A stretch of DNA of 10,439 bases from Deltaproteobacteria bacterium (lineage in GTDB: Bacteria > Desulfobacterota > WTBG01). Positions 6,467 to 10,439 of this stretch are shown piece by piece; within the stretch, counting starts at the first letter, position 1, and the number at the start of each line of letters is the position of its first letter. The notes under the pieces were generated by a model. It saw nothing but the letters and a program-made list of their open reading frames with translations, was not told the DNA's origin and did not search any database. The DNA lies in contig WTBG01000021.1 in assembly GCA_013139225.1 (NCBI GenBank), forward strand, positions 1 through 10,439, read 5' to 3'. The translations under genes and the position numbers were made by a program.

Positions 6467-7449
6467 ACATCCAAAAGTTAAAAGATGAAGCAAAAAGGGC
6501 GATTGGCCGCAAAGAAGTAACACACCTTATCGGCTATCAGAAAGGGAGCTACGGCTTCAGGATTTCTCCTATATTCATTGAAACAAAGGAAGAATTAGAT
6601 CGTCTTACCTTTTCTCCACTCTGCTCTCTAAGCCTGGTCAATTACCTTACAATAGAGGGTAAACCTGCTCAGGTTCAGTCAGAAGAAGAGAAAAAATCAA
6701 AAGCCAAAAAGGTAGCTATTTTTGTAAGAGGTTGTGATTCCAGGGCACTCAATCAGATTATTGCTGAAAAAGGATTGTCACGCGAAAGCCTCTATATAAT
6801 TGGCATTCCCTGCAAAGGTGTAATTGATCTGAAAAAGATTGAAGCCCAGTTTCCCAATGTAGTGGATCCGGCAGAAGTAGTTGAAGAAAACGGAAAGTAT
6901 ATCATCACCATCAATGATCAAACACATGAAGTCCCCAAAGAGGAATTAATAGCTGATACCTGTAAAGTCTGTCAATACCCTACCCCTCTTACTTACAACA
7001 AACTTCTCGGTGACAAACTTGAGGGTAATCCTGCCAATTATGATGACATTCAAAAACTTGAAGAGAAAACTCCTGAAGAAAAGTGGTCCTTCTGGCAAAA
7101 CCAGCTTGATCGCTGCATTAGATGCTATGCCTGTAAAAACTCTTGCCCTCTCTGCTATTGTGATGGCTGTATTTTAGATAAACTTACGCCTCAATGGGTC
7201 AGACGTTCCGTTGATACCAATGAAAATCTTATGTTTCATGTTACCCGCGCCTTTCACCTTGCGGGAAGATGCGTCAGCTGTGGTGAGTGTGAACGAGTAT
7301 GCCCGGTTGGTATACCTCTCATGAAGTTAAACAGAAAAATGGAAAAAGATGTCAAAGAACTTTTTGATTTTGAAGCTGGAAAAGACCCAGAGGTAAAACC
7401 ACTTTTAAATACTTTTAACATCGAAGACCCGGATGATTTTGTCTTATAG
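6463..7449 (+). CDS. Iron-sulfur subunit of a Flox-type module (FloxB/C-like, FrhB/FdhB-related)
   Basis: A 328-residue soluble protein. The N-terminal two thirds resemble the FrhB/FdhB beta-subunit fold, with C91 in 'VRGCDSRA', C117 in 'GIPCKG' and a C167-K-V-C170 pair. The C-terminal part holds two ferredoxin sites: C218, C221, C224, C228, followed at once by C231, C233 and C236 ('CPLCYCDGC'), and C270, C273, C276, C280. The extra cysteines after the first site are typical of this family and may bind a further cluster. ATG and the preceding TGA overlap as ATGA, so it is translationally coupled to the MvhD-like gene. It probably conducts electrons between the FAD subunit and the MvhD-like adaptor. 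Whether it corresponds to FloxB or FloxC cannot be settled from sequence alone, and a flavin in the FrhB-like part is possible. Confidence 0.85.
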   Translation: MNIQKLKDEAKRAIGRKEVTHLIGYQKGSYGFRISPIFIETKEELDRLTFSPLCSLSLVNYLTIEGKPAQVQSEEEKKSKAKKVAIFVRGCDSRALNQIIAEKGLSRESLYIIGIPCKGVIDLKKIEAQFPNVVDPAEVVEENGKYIITINDQTHEVPKEELIADTCKVCQYPTPLTYNKLLGDKLEGNPANYDDIQKLEEKTPEEKWSFWQNQLDRCIRCYACKNSCPLCYCDGCILDKLTPQWVRRSVDTNENLMFHVTRAFHLAGRCVSCGECERVCPVGIPLMKLNRKMEKDVKELFDFEAGKDPEVKPLLNTFNIEDPDDFVL

Positions 7450-7457
7450 CTTATTCA

Positions 7458-7534
7458 ACCGCTGAGAACGCTAAGATCGCAGAGATTGAATTTATTTTTT
7501 TATTCTTCTCCGCGTACTCTGCGAGCTCTGTGGT
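7458..7534. repeat. GAG/CGC-periodic imperfect palindrome within the operon
   Basis: Arms 7458-7485 and 7507-7534 are inverted copies that agree at 19 of 28 positions, around an AT-rich centre with a run of T. Both arms show alternating GAG and CGC steps every few bases, as in the dispersed 'ACCGCAGAG..CGCAGAG' repeats known from delta-proteobacterial intergenic regions. It fills most of the only substantial gap (117 nt) among the tightly packed genes from 2932 to 9404 and separates two Fe-S subunit genes. As RNA it would form a long imperfect hairpin that might affect readthrough or message stability. Confidence 0.6.
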
Positions 7535-7566
7535 AAAATCTTATTTGCCTGAAAGACTTACAGCTT

Positions 7567-8583
7567 ATGGATTCATACATTCTGCAAAAAGAAAAACTTA
7601 ATAATTTTTTAGACTCGCTCAAGGAATATGAGATCTGGGCGCCTGTTCAAAAGGATGCAACTACCCTCTTTGAGGTAATCAGGGATTTTCAGAATATCTC
7701 TTTAGACCTGAATCACCAGCCTATAATCTCTAAATCTGCTGTTTTTCCACAAACCGAGCCTTTATTCACTTTCGATAATGATGCTGCAATTAAGGAAACA
7801 TCTCCAAAAGAAGAGAAGGACACTATTGTTTTTGGCATCCGCCCCTGCGACGCTCGAAGTTTTAAATTGCTTGATCCCGTCTTTGAAGGAGATTTTCCAG
7901 ACCCTTATTATCTTACGCGACGAAACAAAACTGCTTTAATCGGAATTGCCTGCAATGAACCTTTTCCAAACTGTTTTTGCACTTCCATTGATGGCAACCC
8001 ATTTTCCAAGGAAGGGCTTGACCTGCTTTTTACATCACTAAACGATTCCTTCTACATAGAAGTCATCACCGACAAGGGAAAGACGATAATAGATAAGGCC
8101 TCATCCCACTTAACACAAGCAAAAGCAGAAGACACTAAGGAAAAAGAACAGCTAGCAAAAGCTTCCGAAGGTAAAATTAAAAGGCAGATAAATCTTGACG
8201 GTATAAAGGAAAAACTGGCTGCCATATTTGAACATGCCATCTGGGATAAATTCTCTTCTAAGTGTATAGGATGCGGAATTTGCACCTACTCCTGTCCTAC
8301 CTGCTATTGCTTTGATATGCAGGATGAGTCATCTGCAAGAAAAGGCAGACGCGTTAGAACCTGGGACTCCTGCATGTTTGCCGAATACACCCTACATGCC
8401 TCCGGTCACAATCCCAGACCAACCAGAACTGAACGATTAAGAAACAGGATTTATCACAAATTCAAATTCAATATAGACAATTTTGGGGTCCCCAGTTGTG
8501 TAGGATGTGGGAGATGTATTGCTCTCTGTCCTGTTAATGTAGATCTTATCGAAATTCTTTCAACCATTAAGGAAGCAGAATGA
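7567..8583 (+). CDS. Iron-sulfur subunit of a Flox-type module (FloxC/HydB/AsrA-like)
   Basis: A 338-residue soluble protein of the sulfhydrogenase-beta / anaerobic sulfite reductase A family. The N-terminal region carries 'GIRPCDARSF' with C94, then C129 in 'GIACNEPFPNCFC' with C136 and C138. A lysine- and glutamate-rich linker spans about 182-215. The C-terminal region has two 4Fe-4S sites: C233, C236, C239, C243, followed by C246 and C248 ('CPTCYC'), and C311, C314, C317, C321. The layout and the CPxCYC motif repeat what is seen in the 328-residue protein encoded upstream, so the two are probably distant paralogues. In HydB and AsrA homologues this subunit takes electrons from an FAD/NAD(P)H partner, which here is encoded by the overlapping next gene (ATGA overlap at 8580-8583). 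The Shine-Dalgarno sequence is weak. Confidence 0.88.
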   Translation: MDSYILQKEKLNNFLDSLKEYEIWAPVQKDATTLFEVIRDFQNISLDLNHQPIISKSAVFPQTEPLFTFDNDAAIKETSPKEEKDTIVFGIRPCDARSFKLLDPVFEGDFPDPYYLTRRNKTALIGIACNEPFPNCFCTSIDGNPFSKEGLDLLFTSLNDSFYIEVITDKGKTIIDKASSHLTQAKAEDTKEKEQLAKASEGKIKRQINLDGIKEKLAAIFEHAIWDKFSSKCIGCGICTYSCPTCYCFDMQDESSARKGRRVRTWDSCMFAEYTLHASGHNPRPTRTERLRNRIYHKFKFNIDNFGVPSCVGCGRCIALCPVNVDLIEILSTIKEAE

Positions 8584-9404
8584 AGAACCCTTATGTCCCT
8601 GAAATAGCTAAAATAATAGATGTAAGAGATGAGGCTCTGGGAGTCAGGCCAATTAAAACCTTCAAGGTTTCCTTTCAAAATGGTCATGATTTTAACCACA
8701 GGCCCGGGCAATGTGCTATCATCGGCCTTTTAGGAACAGGTGAAAGCATGATATCTATTGCTTCATCACCAACCAAAAATGGATATCTCGAATTTAGCGT
8801 TATGAAATTGGGTAAGGTAACATCAGCACTTCACGCATGCGAAACAGGTGATACCATCTCCATACGAGGACCTTATGGCAATGGATTTCCCATCGATGAT
8901 TGGAAAGGCAAGAATATTGTTACGATCGGTGGAGGAATTGGACAGGCGCCACTTAGGCCTATCTTGCAATATATCCTTGATAATAGAGAAGACTATGGGA
9001 AATTAGATATTATCTACGGTGCCCGTACCACAAACGATCTCTGCTTTAAAGAAGAGCTTTTCGAGCTGGAAAAACGTGATGATGTTAATGTCCACCTTTC
9101 TATTGACATGAAGGAAGAAGGATGGACTCGATTTGTAGGTTTCGTACCCACCAATCTCCTCGAGGTTAAACCACCCCCAGATAATACAATCGCCATAACC
9201 TGTGGACCTGTGGTGATGATAAAGTTTGTCATTAAAAACCTTCTTGCACTGGGTTTTTCTGATCAGCAAATTTTCACTACTATGGAAAACAGGATGAAAT
9301 GCGGCATCGGAAAATGTGGCAGGTGCAATGTTGGGCACCTTTATGTATGCAAAGACGGTCCCGTTTTCTCCTATGCCACATTAAAGGATCTACCTGAGTT
9401 TTAA
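8580..9404 (+). CDS. floxA: FAD/NAD(P)-binding oxidoreductase with C-terminal 2Fe-2S (FloxA/HydG/AsrB-like)
   Basis: A 274-residue ferredoxin-NADP-reductase-fold protein and the likely NAD(P)H entry or exit point of the complex. The FAD-binding region includes 'RPGQ' (41-44), 'SIASSP' (59-64, a variant of the usual R-x-Y/F-S motif without the Arg) and 'GPYGNGFP' (97-104). The NAD(P) site shows GGGIGQAPLRP (117-127), the 'IIYGART' strand (144-150) and 'TCGP' (207-210). The C-terminal 2Fe-2S ligands C241, C246, C249 and C257 follow the pattern of PyrK, HydG and AsrB. It matches FloxA of the HdrABC-FloxABCD system in domain content. An ATGA overlap couples it to the preceding Fe-S gene. NADH or NADPH preference cannot be judged reliably. 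AsrB is excluded in practice because no AsrC sulfite reductase is encoded next to it. Confidence 0.9.
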   Translation: MKNPYVPEIAKIIDVRDEALGVRPIKTFKVSFQNGHDFNHRPGQCAIIGLLGTGESMISIASSPTKNGYLEFSVMKLGKVTSALHACETGDTISIRGPYGNGFPIDDWKGKNIVTIGGGIGQAPLRPILQYILDNREDYGKLDIIYGARTTNDLCFKEELFELEKRDDVNVHLSIDMKEEGWTRFVGFVPTNLLEVKPPPDNTIAITCGPVVMIKFVIKNLLALGFSDQQIFTTMENRMKCGIGKCGRCNVGHLYVCKDGPVFSYATLKDLPEF

Positions 9405-9411
9405 TAAAGAG

Positions 9412-9444
9412 ACTTAAGTTTTAAGTGAACTTAAGTGAGCTAAG
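9412..9444. repeat. Cluster of short TTAAGT repeats after the operon
   Basis: TTAAGT occurs at 9414-9419, 9421-9426 and 9431-9436, the last two inside a near-exact 10-bp tandem repeat (ttaagtgaac, then ttaagtgagc), followed by a degenerate 'ctaag'. The first copy lies in the palindrome acttaagt (9412-9419). Spacing close to one helical turn would suit a protein-binding array, but simple-sequence drift is an equally good explanation. Confidence 0.4.
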
Positions 9445-9495
9445 GTTATAAAACATTATGCACCTTACTCATTTTTAACTTCATACTTGATGCTC

Positions 9496-9614
9496 TCGTA
9501 AAAAGTCAAAAATTGAGTCACTCCCGCGAAAGCGGGAGTCCATAACAAGCAGAAATTACTGGATTCCTGCTTTCGCAGGAATGACAGATAAGGAGCAAAT
9601 TGGACTTTTTGCGA
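9496..9614. mobile_element. MITE-like palindromic element (CCCGCGAAAGCGGG-type repeat)
   Basis: Terminal inverted repeats tcgtaaaaagtc (9496-9507) and gactttttgcga (9603-9614) match at 11 of 12 positions. Inside are two perfect 8-bp hairpins: actcccgc/gcgggagt with a GAAA loop (9520-9539), and attcctgc/gcaggaat with a TTTC loop (9563-9582), which are themselves inverted copies of each other. A 9-bp direct repeat, tcatacttg, lies on each side (9481-9489 and 9619-9627) and could be a target-site duplication. The core belongs to a very widespread class of bacterial palindromic repeats ('ATTCCCGCGAAAGCGGGAAT'). There is no transposase, so movement would need one in trans. Confidence 0.7.
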
Positions 9615-9694
9615 ATACTCATACTTGCCTTTATTCATCTTTCCATTACCCAATTGTTTATGCATAGCTTTAGAAAAGTTATTTAACTATTTAA

Positions 9695-9700
9695 TATAAT
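9695..9700 (+). promoter_or_regulatory. Possible -10 box for the FMN reductase gene
   Basis: A perfect TATAAT lies 69 nt before the start codon in an AT-rich stretch. No convincing -35 hexamer is present at 16-18 nt spacing, so the promoter assignment is weak. Confidence 0.3.
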
Positions 9701-9769
9701 GAGTATTTAAAGTTAGACACTTAATCTCACATTATCACTTCTACTCACTTCAAATTCAGGAGGATTATT

Positions 9770-10354
9770 ATGAAAGTTATAGCCTTTGTTGCAAGCCCTC
9801 GTAAGAATGGAAATAGCGATATCCTTGCAGAACATTTTCTGGAAGGTGCAAAAAGCAAGGGGGCCGACACAGAAAAAATATATCTCTACGATCATACAAT
9901 TAATCCCTGTCAGGGCTGCTACAAAAACTGCTGGATAAACCCCAATGACTGCACGCGCTTCCAGGATGATATGAATCAACTCATATCGAAAATGTTGTCG
10001 AGCGATCTCATTCTTTTTGTTTCGCCTGTTTATATGGCAAGTTACACCTCTCAACTGACAGTCTTTTTCGAACGATGTATTCCTCTTATGAATGTCGATT
10101 TAAAAAATAATGTTTTAGTAGAAAATCGTGGAAAAGGCAAAAATGTTGTGGTGGCTCTCGTTCATGATGCACCAGATTTGTCTATTGCCGACATTCCATT
10201 TAAGGCAATGGATCATGTTTTGAAAAACACTTTCCAGATGAACATCATCGGTAAACTTCAGGTATCAGGTGTTCGGGATAAAGGGGATATTAACAACAAA
10301 GATAAAAGCCTTAAGGAAGCTTATCAACTGGCTGAAAAACTCTGTGCTAAATGA
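9770..10354 (+). CDS. Flavodoxin-fold NAD(P)H-dependent FMN reductase / iron-sulfur flavoprotein
   Basis: A 194-residue protein of the NADPH-dependent FMN reductase family. The FMN phosphate loop is 'SPRKNGNSD' (9-17) and the isoalloxazine-side loop is 'SPVYMAS' (85-91). Between them is a cysteine group, C47, C50, C54 and C61, in the position where Isf-type iron-sulfur flavoproteins bind a 4Fe-4S cluster. It may therefore carry both FMN and a cluster and move electrons between ferredoxin or NAD(P)H and small acceptors. AGGAGG at 9758-9763, 6 nt before the ATG, supports the start. The 365-nt gap with a repeat suggests a separate transcription unit from the AOR-Hdr-Flox genes, so a functional link is uncertain. 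The C-terminus (about 165-194) is hydrophilic and shows no extra domain. Its physiological substrate cannot be told. Confidence 0.85.
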   Translation: MKVIAFVASPRKNGNSDILAEHFLEGAKSKGADTEKIYLYDHTINPCQGCYKNCWINPNDCTRFQDDMNQLISKMLSSDLILFVSPVYMASYTSQLTVFFERCIPLMNVDLKNNVLVENRGKGKNVVVALVHDAPDLSIADIPFKAMDHVLKNTFQMNIIGKLQVSGVRDKGDINNKDKSLKEAYQLAEKLCAK

Positions 10355-10372
10355 ATTCAAATGTCCACTCTT

Positions 10373-10387
10373 CCCTTTGAAAAAGGG
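10373..10387. repeat. Short palindromic repeat downstream of the FMN reductase gene
   Basis: cccttt (10373-10378) pairs with aaaggg (10382-10387) around a 3-nt loop, followed by G-rich 'gggcaggggagatttt'. The combination resembles the common intergenic 'CCCTTT..AAAGGGGG.AGGGGGATTTT' repeats of many bacteria. Lying 18 nt after the stop codon, it could also slow transcription, but the T-run is short and displaced, so it is a poor terminator. The remaining bases to 10439 show nothing recognisable. Confidence 0.45.
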
Positions 10388-10439
10388 GGGCAGGGGAGAT
10401 TTTACAAAATAAAACCTTAGTCTTACATCACTCTAACAT

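Larger units (their letters stand above)
9405..9769. other. 365-nt gene-free region between the redox operon and the FMN reductase gene
   Basis: This stretch holds a cluster of TTAAGT motifs (9414-9444), a MITE-like palindromic element (9496-9614) flanked by 9-bp direct repeats, and an AT-rich leader with a possible -10 box before the next gene. No believable coding sequence or tRNA is seen. A 66-codon reverse frame across 9465-9665 is a translation of the repeat. No intrinsic terminator with a T-tract was found, so how transcription of the operon ends is unclear. Confidence 0.7.

Noticed and set aside
7567..9404. Anaerobic sulfite reductase AsrAB or sulfhydrogenase HydBG
   Set aside because: The two proteins resemble these families, but no AsrC or NiFe-hydrogenase subunit is encoded nearby, and the HdrA/MvhD context fits a Flox module better.
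9496..9614. CRISPR array
   Set aside because: The hairpins are inverted copies of each other within one palindromic element, with no direct repeats at regular spacing and no spacers.
9465..9665. Reverse-strand frame of 66 codons in the gap before the FMN reductase gene
   Set aside because: Its translation contains 'FLRKQESS' and 'WTPAFAGVT', the familiar spurious peptide produced by the CCCGCGAAAGCGGG palindromic repeat; it lacks other coding signs.

Overview
This 10.4-kb window (roughly 40% GC by eye) reads as a strict anaerobe. Almost every gene encodes an oxygen-sensitive iron-sulfur or tungsten/flavin redox protein. The combination of a UbiD-like decarboxylase, a tungsten aldehyde oxidoreductase, heterodisulfide-reductase (Hdr) subunits and Flox-type NAD(P)H subunits is typical of sulfate-reducing or syntrophic bacteria, for example Desulfobacterota or anaerobic degraders of aromatics. 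The interspersed short palindromic repeats fit that too. The lineage is an inference; no rRNA or tRNA marker is present.

Layout, all genes on the + strand. Positions 1-309 hold the 3' end of a UbiD-family (de)carboxylase. A 122-nt gap with a large palindrome precedes a tungsten aldehyde:ferredoxin oxidoreductase (AOR, 432-2258). Next come a small polyferredoxin (2332-2739), a 192-nt gap with an inverted repeat, an HdrC-HdrB fusion with CCG domains (2932-4065), HdrA (4075-6051), an MvhD/FloxD-like 2Fe-2S adaptor (6044-6466), and two Fe-S proteins of the FrhB/HydB/AsrA type (6463-7449 and 7567-8583), separated by a GAG/CGC-rich palindromic repeat. The last of the series is an FAD/NAD(P)-binding reductase with a C-terminal 2Fe-2S site (8580-9404). 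After a 365-nt gene-free stretch holding a MITE-like repeat, a separate flavodoxin-fold FMN reductase with a Cys cluster follows (9770-10354). The window ends in another short hairpin repeat.

How the genes may work together (inference). The genes from 432 to 9404 look like one electron-transfer complex. NAD(P)H would meet the FAD subunit. Electrons would pass through the two Fe-S subunits and the MvhD-like adaptor to the flavin of HdrA, where they can bifurcate or confurcate. The HdrCB fusion and the polyferredoxin would link HdrA to the tungsten enzyme, which interconverts an aldehyde and a carboxylic acid. The architecture resembles two described systems, the HdrABC-FloxABCD complex of sulfate reducers and the BamBCDEF(GHI) class II benzoyl-CoA reductase. 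It differs from both: the tungsten subunit keeps the residues of true aldehyde oxidoreductases rather than those I recall for BamB, and a Flox-type NAD(P)H module stands where BamGHI would be. The adjacent UbiD gene suggests an aromatic or unsaturated acid pathway, but no substrate can be read from the sequence.
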